64,000 nucleotides of DNA from positions 1 through 64,000 of the forward strand of contig JBOHRN010000002.1 of assembly GCA_050732775.1 (NCBI GenBank), in the 5' to 3' direction. The notes under the pieces are model-generated. The model worked only from the letters and a program-made list of their open reading frames with translations, did not search any database and was not told where the DNA came from. Below are positions 51,335-59,979 of the stretch, one piece after another. The position numbers and the translations under genes were made by a program. The DNA is from JBOHRN01 sp050732775 (GTDB taxonomy: Bacteria > Gemmatimonadota > Gemmatimonadetes > Longimicrobiales > Longimicrobiaceae). How positions within the stretch are numbered: the first letter of the stretch is position 1; every line of letters starts with the position of its first letter.

Positions 51335-52194
51335 GACCACCTCCTGAACGGCATCACCCTCTTGCGCCAACCCCGGCGGGGGGGCTCCATCTCTTCATAC
51401 TCCAGCTCGCGTGTCTCACCTTCTTCCGGCTCCTCGTCCAGGAGAGGGTCGCGCTCGGGGAGCCGCTCCAGCAGCCCGAGCACCGCGGTGCGCGCGAGAC
51501 CGTAGCCAATATAGCAGATCAGGGCCGGGAAGACGAAGAGCGCGGGCACGGTGAACAGAGCGACCACCGCCACGCCGGCGCCGACGAGGGTAATGATCCC
51601 TCCCTGGGTGCGCAGGTTGAAGCGGGGCGCCGCGGGGTATAGGACGTGGCTTACCATGAGCAGCGAGAAGGCGAGCGTCATGCCCGCGGTCCCCTGGCTC
51701 CAGTTGAAGTTAGCCAGGTAGCTCTGAAAGAAATCGGTTTGGGAGAAGGGGTAGAAGGTGGCCAGTGCGGTCCCGGCCACGGGAGAGGGTAGTCCGTGAA
51801 AAGCCACCTTTGCGTGCCCCGACTGTTCCACGTTGAAGCGAGCCAAGCGGATGACCGTGGCGGCCACGTACAGGAAGGCCACCGTCCAACTCCACCCCTC
51901 GCCATCGCCCAGGTAGAGGAAGTAAATGATCAGAGCAGGCGCCACGCCGAAGCTGACCGCGTCTACCAAGGAGTCCAGCTCTTCGCCGAACTCGGAGCCG
52001 GTGCGGGTGAAGCGTGCCACCCGGCCGTCCAGCATGTCGCACACGCCCGCGCCGACCACCAGCCAAGCCGCGGTAGCAAAGTCGCCCCGCAACGCCTCCA
52101 CCAGCGCCCAGAAGCCGAAAAAGAGGTTTCCGAGCGTAAAAGCGCTGGGCAGGATGATGACGCCGCGGCGCAGCCGGGGAGCGGGTTTTCTCAC
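51331..52194 (-). CDS. pssA: CDP-diacylglycerol--serine O-phosphatidyltransferase
   Basis: The 287-aa membrane enzyme makes phosphatidylserine, precursor of phosphatidylethanolamine. The CDP-alcohol phosphotransferase signature DGRVARFTRTGSEFGEELD continuing to SLVD has all the required Asp and Gly positions (about residues 54-76). About eight hydrophobic segments are visible. The C-terminal tail is acidic then basic. GTG 52194 overlaps the purC stop; the long upstream extension is a shadow of purC. Its place between purC and purS is unusual. Confidence 0.94.
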   Translation of the reverse strand: MRKPAPRLRRGVIILPSAFTLGNLFFGFWALVEALRGDFATAAWLVVGAGVCDMLDGRVARFTRTGSEFGEELDSLVDAVSFGVAPALIIYFLYLGDGEGWSWTVAFLYVAATVIRLARFNVEQSGHAKVAFHGLPSPVAGTALATFYPFSQTDFFQSYLANFNWSQGTAGMTLAFSLLMVSHVLYPAAPRFNLRTQGGIITLVGAGVAVVALFTVPALFVFPALICYIGYGLARTAVLGLLERLPERDPLLDEEPEEGETRELEYEEMEPPRRGWRKRVMPFRRWS

Positions 52195-53138
52195 GGAGTC
52201 CGGGGGTAGATAAAGCCCTCCGGCCAGACGCCCGTGAGACGCTCGAAGACGCGGCGGTAGCGGCGCGAGGTTTCTTCGATCAGCGGATCGGGTAGCTCGG
52301 GGCCGGGGGCGCCCCCGTTCCAGCTCCCCGCGCGCGCCATCAGATCCAGCTGGTCGCGCAGCGGCTGTTTGTCCAGGGAGGGTTGGGGGCGTCCCGGCCG
52401 GTAAAGGTCCGCGGGCCAGAAGCGGGACGAGTCCGGAGTGAGGAGCTCGTCGATCAGTAGGGTCTCGTTGTCCGCGCCTAGGCCGAACTCGAACTTGGTG
52501 TCGGCGAGCAAGAGACCCCGCTCCCCGCACACCTCCCGCCCCCGCTGGTAGAGCGCCAAACTCAGCTCCCGCAGTAAGTCGGCCGTAGCGGCTCCGACCA
52601 CTTCACGCAGGCGGGAAAAGGGGATGTTCTCGTCGTGGTCCCCGCTGGTGGCCTTGGTAGCGGGAGAGAAGACCGGCTCCGGGAGCGGCCCCGACTCTTC
52701 CAGCCCCCGCGGTAGCGGCTCCCCCGCCAGGGTGCCGCTTTGCCGGTACTCCTTCCACGCCGAGCCGGCCAGGTAGCCCCGCACCACGCACTCCACCGGT
52801 AACGGCTCGGTTTTACGGACTAGCGTGGAACGACGGCTCCAAAGCCCGCGTGTCTCCCCCAGCGTCGGGTAGCGCTCCATGATTTCATCCGGGTCCACCG
52901 AGATCAGGTGGTTGTGGACCAGGTCGCTGGTGCGCTCGAACCACCACGCCGACAGCAAGGTGAGAACTTCTCCCTTACCCGGTACCGGCCGGGTCATCAC
53001 CACGTCGAAGGCGCTTATCCGATCGCTGGCCACGATCAGGAGCTCGTCGCCCAGATCGTACACGTCCCGGACCTTGCCGCGCCGGTAGAGCGGCAGGGGT
53101 AGTTCGGTACCGACTACGGTTTTTGGCAAAGGGGGCAC
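52191..53138 (-). CDS. purC: Phosphoribosylaminoimidazole-succinocarboxamide synthase
   Basis: PurC adds aspartate to CAIR. The 315-aa protein is the longer class of the family. It has LYRRGKVRDVYDLGDELLIV, SDRISAFDVV, ECVVRGYLAGSAWKEY, ATSGDHDENI, LLLADTKFEFG and DELLTPDSSRFWP. GTG 53138 is preceded by a predicted promoter only 6 nt away, so purC may also be made as a leaderless mRNA independent of truA-purB. Confidence 0.96.
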   Translation of the reverse strand: MPPLPKTVVGTELPLPLYRRGKVRDVYDLGDELLIVASDRISAFDVVMTRPVPGKGEVLTLLSAWWFERTSDLVHNHLISVDPDEIMERYPTLGETRGLWSRRSTLVRKTEPLPVECVVRGYLAGSAWKEYRQSGTLAGEPLPRGLEESGPLPEPVFSPATKATSGDHDENIPFSRLREVVGAATADLLRELSLALYQRGREVCGERGLLLADTKFEFGLGADNETLLIDELLTPDSSRFWPADLYRPGRPQPSLDKQPLRDQLDLMARAGSWNGGAPGPELPDPLIEETSRRYRRVFERLTGVWPEGFIYPRTP

Positions 53139-53144
53139 CGCTTC

Positions 53145-53173
53145 AAGCTAACCTGTAGACGGGCGAGGAACAA
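53145..53173 (-). promoter_or_regulatory. Predicted internal promoter of purC (leaderless)
   Basis: On the minus strand TTGTTC (53173-53168) and TAGCTT (53150-53145) are spaced by 17 bp in the 53-bp gap between purB and purC. Six nt separate the -10 element from the purC GTG. Confidence 0.42.
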
Positions 53174-53191
53174 CCGGAGTGACGCTCTGCT

Positions 53192-54631
53192 TCAAACCCG
53201 GGGCTGGGGGGATCGATCGTGCGCGTCGTCGGGGTAACGTTCCAACACCGGCTCCACCCAGTCGCGCAGAAAGTCGTCTACCTGGGCGGGCGCGCGCCCC
53301 ACGTAGCTATCCGGTTCGAGCCCGTCCGCCAACTCCTCCCGGGTCACCCCGAACGTCTGGTCATCGGCAACGCGGTCCAGCAGGTCGTTCTCTCCGTCGC
53401 CGTCCTTGACACGCCCGGCCGCGGCCAGCGCGTGGATCCGCACCCGCTCGTGTAGTAGCTGCCTATCGCCCCCCTTCTTGGCTACCCGCATGATCAGGTT
53501 TTCGGTGGCCAAGAAGGGGAGCTCGGCGGCCAGCCGCCGCCGCATCACCGCCGGGTGGACCTCGAGCCCCGACGCCACGTTGTGGACCAGTAGTAGTATC
53601 GCGTCCACGGTAAGGTACGCCTCGGGGATCGCGATGCGCTTGTTGGCCGAGTCGTCCAGAGTTCTCTCCAGCCACTGGGTGGCCGCGGTGAAGGCAGGGT
53701 CGAGCGCCAGGATGATAGCGTGGCGGGCCAGAGCGCAGATGCGCTCGGCCCGCATGGGGTTCCGTTTGTACGGCATGGCCGACGAGCCGACTTGCCGCTC
53801 TCCGGCTGGTTCCTCGACCTCGCGCAGGTGGGCCAGGAGCCGGAGGTCGTGGCCCAACTTGGAAGCCGACTGGGCCACCCCGGCGAGGGTGGCCAGCAAC
53901 GCCGCGTCCACCTTGCGGGGGTAGGTCTGGCCGGTGACCCCGTAGACTTCATCGAAGGAGAACTTCTTTGCTATTATTTCATTTAACCGCCGCACTTTAG
54001 CGCTATCTCCATCGAATAATTCGAGAAACGACGCCTCGGTCCCGGTGGTGCCGCGCGCGCCTCGAAAACGAAGGCTAGAGAGCCGGAACTCGACCTCTTC
54101 CAAGTCCAGGAGTAAATCCTGTAGCCAAAGCGTGGCCCGTTTGCCCACGGTGGTGGGCTGGGCGGGCTGGAAGTGGGTGAAGCCGAGGGTGGGCAGCGCC
54201 CGATGCTCGCGCGCGAACGAGGACAGAGCAGAAATACAGCGGACCAGCCGTTGGCGTATCAGCCGGAGCGCCTCGCGGTGTTGGATCAAGTCGGTGTTGT
54301 CGCCCACGAAGGCGCTGGTCGCGCCCAGGTGGATAATCCCCTTCGCCTCGGGCGCCTGTTCGCCTAGGTGGTGGACGTGGGCCATGACGTCGTGCCTAAG
54401 CTCTTTCTCCAGTTCGGCGGCGCGCTCGAGATCCGTGTCGTCGAGGTGGGCACGGAGCGCCCCTACCGCCTCTTCCGATATGGGTAGCCCGAGTTCTCGT
54501 TCGGCCTCCGCGAGGGCGAGCCAAAGCCGCCGCCAGCTGCCGAACTTGAAGGCGGGCGAAAAAATGCGCGCCATCTCGGCCGAGCCGTAGCGGTCGGTGA
54601 GGGGGTTGGAGTAGCTGTCGGAGTTTGTCAT
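53192..54631 (-). CDS. purB: Adenylosuccinate lyase
   Basis: PurB catalyses two purine steps, SAICAR to AICAR and adenylosuccinate to AMP. The 479-aa protein shows IIHLGATSAFVGDNTDL, LGFTHFQPAQPTTVGKR, RGTTGTEASFLELF and the superfamily signature GSSAMPYKRNPMRAE. YSNPLTDRYGSAEM and the QTYPRKVDA loop match the ADSL-like (animal-type) branch better than Bacillus PurB. The ATG at 54631 overlaps the truA stop. Confidence 0.96.
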   Translation of the reverse strand: MTNSDSYSNPLTDRYGSAEMARIFSPAFKFGSWRRLWLALAEAERELGLPISEEAVGALRAHLDDTDLERAAELEKELRHDVMAHVHHLGEQAPEAKGIIHLGATSAFVGDNTDLIQHREALRLIRQRLVRCISALSSFAREHRALPTLGFTHFQPAQPTTVGKRATLWLQDLLLDLEEVEFRLSSLRFRGARGTTGTEASFLELFDGDSAKVRRLNEIIAKKFSFDEVYGVTGQTYPRKVDAALLATLAGVAQSASKLGHDLRLLAHLREVEEPAGERQVGSSAMPYKRNPMRAERICALARHAIILALDPAFTAATQWLERTLDDSANKRIAIPEAYLTVDAILLLVHNVASGLEVHPAVMRRRLAAELPFLATENLIMRVAKKGGDRQLLHERVRIHALAAAGRVKDGDGENDLLDRVADDQTFGVTREELADGLEPDSYVGRAPAQVDDFLRDWVEPVLERYPDDAHDRSPQPRV

Positions 54632-55404
54632 GCCGTGTCGTCGTCGCCGGGGTATGTGACCCGCCTCAAGAACAGCCCCCCCGCCGGAGCCGGGGGCGAG
54701 GTGATCACCCCCTCTTCTTTAGCCAGCAGCCGCAAAACGTCTTCCGCCGGGCGCTTCCCGAGGACCACCGCCACCACTGTTCCCACCAAGTAGCGAACGG
54801 TGTGGTGGAGGAAGCGGTCGGCCGAGATGTGCAGCTGCACGCCCAGAGACCACCTCGCCCACTCCGCGGCGGTTACCCGGCAGCGGTCGCCCCGCTCCCC
54901 CCGGCCCTGCTTGGCGAAGGCTCCGAAAGGGTGCTCACCCAGGAGGGGCTCGGTCACCTCTTGCAGCGACCCGAGCTCGAGCGGTCGGCACAACGGCCAG
55001 CACCAGGGGGCGTGGAAGGGGGAACGGGCCTCCGCGGCCACGCCGATGCGGTAACGGTACTCCCGCGACACGGCGTGGTAGCGGGGGTGGAAGTCCGGCG
55101 TCGCCCGAGACACCCCGGCCACCCAAAGATCCTCCGGCAGGAGCGCATTCAACGCCCGTCTCAACTTGGACGCGCTCCACCCGGGCGGCGCGTCCGCCGC
55201 CGCTACTTGCCCGCTGGCGTGGACCCCGGCGTCGGTCCGGCCCGAACCGGTAACCCGGGTCGGTTGGTCGAATAGCTGCGAGAGTATACGCTCGAGTTCT
55301 CCCTGTACGGTACGTCGCTCCGGCTGAAGCTGCCACCCGTGGAAACGGGCGCCGTCGTAGTGAAGTGTGAGCCGAAAGCGGCCGTGGACGGAGCTGTCGT
55401 TCAA
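54628..55404 (-). CDS. truA: tRNA pseudouridine(38-40) synthase
   Basis: TruA modifies positions 38-40 of tRNA. The 258-aa protein has LTLHYDGARFHGWQLQPERR, the catalytic Asp in TGSGRTDAGVHASGQVAA, FHPRYHAVSREYRYRI, FGAFAKQG and FLHHTVRYLVGTVV. The start is TTG 55404, the only usable start before the family N-terminus. A TTGACA-type promoter lies just upstream. It heads the purine operon. Confidence 0.96.
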   Translation of the reverse strand: MNDSSVHGRFRLTLHYDGARFHGWQLQPERRTVQGELERILSQLFDQPTRVTGSGRTDAGVHASGQVAAADAPPGWSASKLRRALNALLPEDLWVAGVSRATPDFHPRYHAVSREYRYRIGVAAEARSPFHAPWCWPLCRPLELGSLQEVTEPLLGEHPFGAFAKQGRGERGDRCRVTAAEWARWSLGVQLHISADRFLHHTVRYLVGTVVAVVLGKRPAEDVLRLLAKEEGVITSPPAPAGGLFLRRVTYPGDDDTA

Positions 55405-55412
55405 GTGCTGGA

Positions 55413-55440
55413 AAGCTACGCCAAGTCATCTCTCTGTCAA
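55413..55440 (-). promoter_or_regulatory. Predicted promoter of the truA-pur operon (leaderless)
   Basis: On the minus strand a consensus TTGACA (55440-55435) and TAGCTT (55418-55413) are spaced by 16 bp. Eight nt separate the -10 element from the TTG start of truA, again predicting a leaderless transcript. Confidence 0.55.
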
Positions 55441-55453
55441 GGAAACAGCCGAA

Positions 55454-56749
55454 TTGACACGCGGCCCGGGTGCGAGCTACTTTGCCAGGCACTTTTCCCG
55501 CGAACTCAAGCTCTTCGTGAAACCCGCCCCCCGGCCGCACGACCACGCCGGTCTCGACGCCCTGCTCTCCGAGTTGCTCCCCGCCGTGGCCGCTGGCGTG
55601 CGGGGCCGCCGGGTGGCTTTCTGCCGCTACCACACCGGACAAGAGCGGCTCCGGAGCCGCTGGACTAGCGACGGGAAAGGGGTCGAGCGGGGAGAGGTGA
55701 ATCTAGAGCCCGCGCGGCTGCACCCCTTGCTGGGAGATGACGCCCAGCGGAGCCGGCCCTTCCGCCCGGCCGAGGACGCTGCCCGCTGGGCGGTGGATGA
55801 CCTCTTCCCCGGCGGACGTCCGCGCCGCTCGCGGTTGTGGGCGCGGGCGGTGTCGAGTGAGGGAGAGTGGATCGGCGTGCTGCTAGTGCTGGAGCCGCGC
55901 GGCTGGCTGGGCAGGGCTCGCAAGAGAGAGTTGGAGGCGCAGGGTGACCGGGTCGAGCTGGCCGTTTCCCGGACAACCCTGTTGAGCAGGATCGAAGAGG
56001 ACCGGCGCGAGCACCGCCAAGCTCTGGAGGCGCTGTTACGCAAGTCCGAGCAGCGTTTCCGCGAACTGAAGGGGGTGGCTAAGGAGCCGAGCTCCTCCAC
56101 TGAGGTGGCCGCCGGGCCGCGCTTGGACGCCCTGGAGTTGGCGGCCGGCCGGGCCACGGAGCTCCTGGCCGAAGCTCACGTGGAGCTGGACCGCAGGAGC
56201 GAGCGGCTCAAGCGCCAGACCCGGCTCCTCTTTCTCTTGCGCCGCTTTCTGGCCAAACACCTGGAGGGGCTCCCGCCCCGCGAGCTGGCCGCCGACCTGG
56301 TCAATCTGGTCTCGGAGGCGTTTTACGGCAGCCGCTGTTCCCTCCTTCTGCTCGACCCCTTGGCCGGCCGCGCCGGAGACCTGCGGGTGGCCGCAGCGCT
56401 GGGCCTTCCCCCGGCGCTAGACCCCGCCTCCATCCGGGTTCGCCCGGGAGCGGGTATTTCCGGCTGGGTGGCCCGCACCCTGAGTCCGGTGGTGGTGCGC
56501 GACTCCGAAGAGGCCGGGCAGTACCCGCTGGTCGCTGACGAGGCGTATCAGGGCGCTGCCTTCGCCTCCTTTCCGCTCTCCTGCCACGGCCGTTTTCAGG
56601 GGGTTCTCAACCTCACCAACTTCGAGAGAGGCACCTTCGACGACGCCGAACTGGAGCAGCTTCGGCTGGTATCTCTGTGCGTGGCTCTGGTGGTGGATCA
56701 CGCCCGGCTGAGCGAGCGGCTCTTCGCCGTAGAGTCGGCGGCGCCTTGA
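55454..56749 (+). CDS. GAF-domain signalling protein
   Basis: The 431-aa soluble protein has a GAF-like N-terminal region (about 30-165), a long charged coiled coil (about 165-245; SRIEEDRREHRQALEALLRK and ELDRRSERLKRQTRLLFLL), and a clear GAF domain (about 255-425). The latter contains VRPGAGISGWVARTLSPVVV and ASFPLSCHGRFQGVLNLTNF. No output domain is present. The TTG at 55454 (AAGGAA upstream) is preferred over GTG 55367, which lies inside truA. It overlaps trpD by 4 nt. Confidence 0.78.
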   Translation: MTRGPGASYFARHFSRELKLFVKPAPRPHDHAGLDALLSELLPAVAAGVRGRRVAFCRYHTGQERLRSRWTSDGKGVERGEVNLEPARLHPLLGDDAQRSRPFRPAEDAARWAVDDLFPGGRPRRSRLWARAVSSEGEWIGVLLVLEPRGWLGRARKRELEAQGDRVELAVSRTTLLSRIEEDRREHRQALEALLRKSEQRFRELKGVAKEPSSSTEVAAGPRLDALELAAGRATELLAEAHVELDRRSERLKRQTRLLFLLRRFLAKHLEGLPPRELAADLVNLVSEAFYGSRCSLLLLDPLAGRAGDLRVAAALGLPPALDPASIRVRPGAGISGWVARTLSPVVVRDSEEAGQYPLVADEAYQGAAFASFPLSCHGRFQGVLNLTNFERGTFDDAELEQLRLVSLCVALVVDHARLSERLFAVESAAP

Positions 56750-57813
56750 GCGGAGCGGGAGCCGAAGAGCTGGCCGAACTGGTGCGGATAGCAGCCGACC
56801 GCCCTCTTTCCGCGCATGAAGCCGAGCGGGCCTTCACCGGGGTGATGGAAGGACTGGCCACGCCGGTCCAACTAGCCGCCCTGCTGATGGCGCTCAGGGT
56901 GCGGGGCGCTACCCCAGCCGAGTTGGCGGGCGGCGTGCGCGCGCTGCGCGCCGTCATGATCCCGGTACCGGTGGCGGACGGCCTGCCCGTGGTCGACACC
57001 TGTGGCACGGGGGGCGGATCCGTACCCACCTTCAACATCTCGACCGCCGCGGCCCTGCTCGCCGCCGCTTCCGGGGTGAGGATAGCCAAGCACGGCAACC
57101 GGAGCTTTACCTCCCGGAGCGGAAGCGCGGACGTGCTAGAGGCCCTCGGGGTGGTGCTGGAGCACCCCCCCGAGCGGCTGGCCGAGATCTTGGACCGGGC
57201 GGGGATAGTGTTCATGTTCGCCCCTCTCCACCACCCGGCCATGCGCCACGCGGCTCCGGTGCGGCGAGAGTTGGGTCTAGCCACGATCTTCAACCTGCTC
57301 GGTCCGCTCGCCAACCCGGCGGGAACGCGCCGCCAAGTAGTCGGAGTGGCAGACGCCGCCCACCAGCAGCTGGTGGCGGACGGACTCCGCGAACTGGGTC
57401 ACGAACGGGCCCTGGTGGTCCACGGCGAGCCCGGGCTGGACGAGCTCAGCCCCCTCGCTGCCACCCGGGTGCTGGAGTTGCGGGGGGGAGAGGTGTCGGA
57501 GTGGACTTTCGAGCCAGATTCGGAGTTGGGGTGGCCCACCTACCACGCCAGCGACTTGGCCGGCGGAGAACCCGCCGAGAACGCCGCTATCGTGACCGGA
57601 GTGCTAGGGGGCAAGGTGAAGGGAGCAGCCCGTGCCGCCGTGGCGCTAAACGCGGCCGCCGCCATCTACCTGGCGGAGCTGGCGCCGACCCTGGCTGAAG
57701 CGGTGGCCCTGGCGGAGGAGACGCTGGAACGGGGCGGGGGGCAGCAGGCGCTGGAGCGGTTACGCGAAGAAAGTTCCCGCACTGCCCACGAGCCGCCTGT
57801 CAGTAGCGCCTAA
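56746..57813 (+). CDS. trpD: Anthranilate phosphoribosyltransferase
   Basis: TrpD joins anthranilate and PRPP. The 355-aa protein has VDTCGTGGGSVPTFNIST (PRPP site), KHGNRSFTSRSGSADVLEAL, the FMFAPLHHPAMRHAAPVRRE anthranilate site and TIFNLLGPLANPA. TTG 56746 overlaps the GAF gene stop. The 3' end overlaps the convergent lexA by 14 nt, which separates trpD from trpCFB. Confidence 0.96.
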   Translation: MSGAGAEELAELVRIAADRPLSAHEAERAFTGVMEGLATPVQLAALLMALRVRGATPAELAGGVRALRAVMIPVPVADGLPVVDTCGTGGGSVPTFNISTAAALLAAASGVRIAKHGNRSFTSRSGSADVLEALGVVLEHPPERLAEILDRAGIVFMFAPLHHPAMRHAAPVRRELGLATIFNLLGPLANPAGTRRQVVGVADAAHQQLVADGLRELGHERALVVHGEPGLDELSPLAATRVLELRGGEVSEWTFEPDSELGWPTYHASDLAGGEPAENAAIVTGVLGGKVKGAARAAVALNAAAAIYLAELAPTLAEAVALAEETLERGGGQQALERLREESSRTAHEPPVSSA

Positions 57814-58405
57814 TCACACCCACCACCACCCCCTGTACCTGCACCTCCCGCTCGTCGAAGTACATGGGTGCGAGCCGCTCGTTGGCGGGCTGGAGCCGGA
57901 TCCTGTGCCCCTCCCGGAAAAACTTCTTGACCGTGGCCGAGTCGCCGCCCACCAGGGCGATTACCACCTCCCCGTTTTCGGCGCTCTCGCGAGTATTGAC
58001 CACTAGGAGGTCGCCGTCGCGGATCTGCTCGTCGATCATGGAGTCTCCCTGCACCCGGAGTACGTAGTTGTGGCCGCGGCGGATCATGTCGGCGGGGATC
58101 GACACCGTTTCCCGGTCTACCACGGCTTCGATGGGCGCTCCCGCGGCCACCAACCCCAGCAAGGGGAGCCGCACCGGTCCGGCCGTGGTCCGGGCCGGCG
58201 GAGTGGGTTCTAGCGACCGGCTCCGGTTGTACTCCTTTCGCAAGTAGCCCTTGCGAGCCAGATTGGTGAGGTGCTCGTGGACCGTAGCCAGGGATCGGAG
58301 CCGGAAGTGGCGGGCGATCTCGTCGTAGCTGGGCGAATACCCGTGGTCGTCGATGAATCCGCCGAGGTAGTCCAGAATCTCCCGCTGCCGTTTTGTCAGC
58401 GCCAC
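57800..58405 (-). CDS. lexA: LexA repressor
   Basis: LexA represses DNA-damage genes and self-cleaves on RecA activation. The 201-aa protein begins ALTKRQREILDYLGGFI and has a winged helix (SPSYDEIARHFRLRSLATVHEHL), cleavage site Ala88-Gly89 (LVAAGAPIEA), nucleophile Ser122 in QGDSMIDEQI and Lys160 in ATVKKF. GTG 58405 has GGAG upstream; a TTG at 58477 is rejected because it lies in the predicted promoter. Autoregulation through the repeat at 58454-58471 is proposed. Confidence 0.96.
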   Translation of the reverse strand: MALTKRQREILDYLGGFIDDHGYSPSYDEIARHFRLRSLATVHEHLTNLARKGYLRKEYNRSRSLEPTPPARTTAGPVRLPLLGLVAAGAPIEAVVDRETVSIPADMIRRGHNYVLRVQGDSMIDEQIRDGDLLVVNTRESAENGEVVIALVGGDSATVKKFFREGHRIRLQPANERLAPMYFDEREVQVQGVVVGVIRRY

Positions 58406-58448
58406 GCCGGTCTCCAGGGTTGCGGGTTCCCGAATAAAGTGCGAAGGT

Positions 58449-58477
58449 AGTATAACCGAACGTAAACCGAAGCACAA
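58449..58477 (-). promoter_or_regulatory. Predicted lexA promoter
   Basis: On the minus strand TTGTGC (58477-58472) and TATACT (58454-58449) are spaced by exactly 17 bp. Transcription would start near 58442, leaving a leader of about 37 nt. On the plus strand TATAAC (58451-58456) overlaps the same site and, with a weak TTCCCG (58427-58432), could serve trpC. Confidence 0.6.
58454..58471. promoter_or_regulatory. Direct repeat AACCGAA x2: candidate LexA operator
   Basis: AACCGAA occurs at 58454-58460 and 58465-58471, 11 bp apart (one helical turn), filling the spacer of the lexA promoter. Neither the Bacillus-type nor the E. coli-type SOS box is seen here. Alphaproteobacterial LexA also uses a direct repeat (GTTC-N7-GTTC), so this layout is plausible for autoregulation. 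Confidence 0.45.
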
Positions 58478-59284
58478 GTGCGCCTCCTAGGAGAAGCCAC
58501 CATCCTCGACGCCGTCGTAGCCGAGAAGCGACGGGAAGTTGCCGCGCTCCGGCCCCGGCGCGACCGGCTCCGGGCCGGGGCCGAAGCCGCCGCGGCACCC
58601 CGCGACTTCGCCGGGGCGCTGCGGCGGCGGGGCGAGGTGGCGCTAGTGGCCGAGATCAAGACGCGCTCTCCCTCGGGCGGCGAGATCCGTCCGGGGGCGG
58701 ACGCGGCGGGGGTGGCGGCTCGGTATGAGGCCGGGGGAGCGGCCGCCCTCTCGGTGCTCACGGACCGCCGCTTCTTCGGCGGCTCCCTGGACGCGCTGCG
58801 GACGGTCCGGGCGAGGGTGCGCCTACCGGTGCTCCGCAAGGACTTCGTGCTCGACCAGCTGCAGCTATGGGAGGCGCGAGCCGCGGGGGCCGACGCCGTA
58901 CTCCTGATCGTGCGGCTGTTGGACAGTCACCTGCTCGCGGAGCTCGTTTCTCTGGCCCGGGAGCTGGGCATGGCCGCACTAGTCGAGACCCACGACGAAG
59001 CGGAGATCGAACGGGCGCACTCGGCTGGTGCGTCTCTGGTGGGCGTCAACAACCGCGACTTGGCCACCTTGGAGACCGACCTGGAGCGCTGTCCAGAGCT
59101 GGTATCAAAGCTTCGGGCGGGGGTCACGGCCGTAGCCGAGAGCGGCGTTTCGACCCGGGATTACGTACAGCGCCTGGGGCGGGCCGGGTTCGACGCGGTG
59201 CTGGTAGGAGAGTCTCTCCTGAGACAGCCCGATGCGCGCGCCGCCGCCGCCCTTCTGGTAGGGGTTAAAAAGGAGAAAAGGTGA
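58478..59284 (+). CDS. trpC: Indole-3-glycerol phosphate synthase
   Basis: The 268-aa TIM-barrel enzyme closes the indole ring. It has ILDAVVAEKRREVAALR, VAEIKTRSPSGGEIRP, YEAGGAAALSVLTDRRFFGG, LPVLRKDFVLDQLQLWEARA, LVETHDEAEIERA and VGVNNRDLATLETDL with AESGVST. GTG 58478 starts next to the lexA -35 element. It overlaps trpF by 4 nt. Confidence 0.97.
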   Translation: MRLLGEATILDAVVAEKRREVAALRPRRDRLRAGAEAAAAPRDFAGALRRRGEVALVAEIKTRSPSGGEIRPGADAAGVAARYEAGGAAALSVLTDRRFFGGSLDALRTVRARVRLPVLRKDFVLDQLQLWEARAAGADAVLLIVRLLDSHLLAELVSLARELGMAALVETHDEAEIERAHSAGASLVGVNNRDLATLETDLERCPELVSKLRAGVTAVAESGVSTRDYVQRLGRAGFDAVLVGESLLRQPDARAAAALLVGVKKEKR

Positions 59285-59979
59285 AAATCAAGACGCCCGC
59301 GATCAAGTTCTGCGGCTTCAATCGCCCGGGAGACGCCAGGGCGGCCGGGGAGCTGGGAGCCACCTACGGCGGGGTCATCCTCAGCAAGGGTAGCCCTCGG
59401 TGGGTAGACATAGAGTATGTTCCGCGCGTGTTCATGGGCAGCTCGCTCAAACGGGTGGGGGTGTTCGTGGACTGTTCCCTCCCCAAAATCAGGTATAGGT
59501 GTGAGCGGGGGCAGCTAGCGGTGGTCCAGCTGCACGGAGAGGAGTCTCCGGAGGAGGTCCGGGAGCTGAAGGAGACGGGCGGGTGGGAAGTGTGGAAGGC
59601 GATCCGTATCAGGAGTGTGAACGACTTTCGGTCGGGGATCGAGAGTTACGCACCCGTTGCCGACGGTATCTTGGTGGAGGGGTGGAGCCCGTCCGGCCAG
59701 GGTGGGGTCGGCGCCCGCTTTCCCTGGGGCAAGATCAAGAAGTACCGGGACGAGGTGCCGCCCGGCGTGAAGTTCATAGTGGCAGGGGGGCTGAAGTCGA
59801 GGAACGTGGGGCAGTGCGTGCGGGTGCTCCGCCCCGACGTGGTGGACGTCAGCTCGGGGGTAGAAACGGGCATCGAAGGGTTCAAGGACGATAACCGGAT
59901 GGGCAGATTCGTGAACGCCGTGCGGAGAGAGGTCGAGAGGATGGAGCAGAGGATGGAGGAGAGGATGGAGCGGGCGTGA
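59281..59979 (+). CDS. trpF: Phosphoribosylanthranilate isomerase (divergent)
   Basis: TrpF isomerises PRA to CdRP. The 232-aa protein keeps the catalytic Cys11 (IKFCGFN, usually KICG), GVILSKGSPRWV, VQLHGEE (82-88), VAGGL and DVSSGVETGIEGFKD. At the position of the usual catalytic Asp (LLD) it reads ILVEGW, so the acid is Glu133. A Lys/Arg/Glu-rich tail (ERMEQRMEERMERA) is added. Location between trpC and trpB supports the assignment. Confidence 0.9.
   Translation: MKIKTPAIKFCGFNRPGDARAAGELGATYGGVILSKGSPRWVDIEYVPRVFMGSSLKRVGVFVDCSLPKIRYRCERGQLAVVQLHGEESPEEVRELKETGGWEVWKAIRIRSVNDFRSGIESYAPVADGILVEGWSPSGQGGVGARFPWGKIKKYRDEVPPGVKFIVAGGLKSRNVGQCVRVLRPDVVDVSSGVETGIEGFKDDNRMGRFVNAVRREVERMEQRMEERMERA

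Noticed and set aside
55367..55453. GTG 55367 as start of the GAF protein
   Set aside because: It would overlap the divergent truA coding region and promoter; TTG 55454 has a purine-rich site upstream.
58406..58477. Classical SOS boxes upstream of lexA
   Set aside because: Neither CTGT-N8-ACAG nor GAAC-N4-GTTC is present; only the AACCGAA direct repeat stands out.
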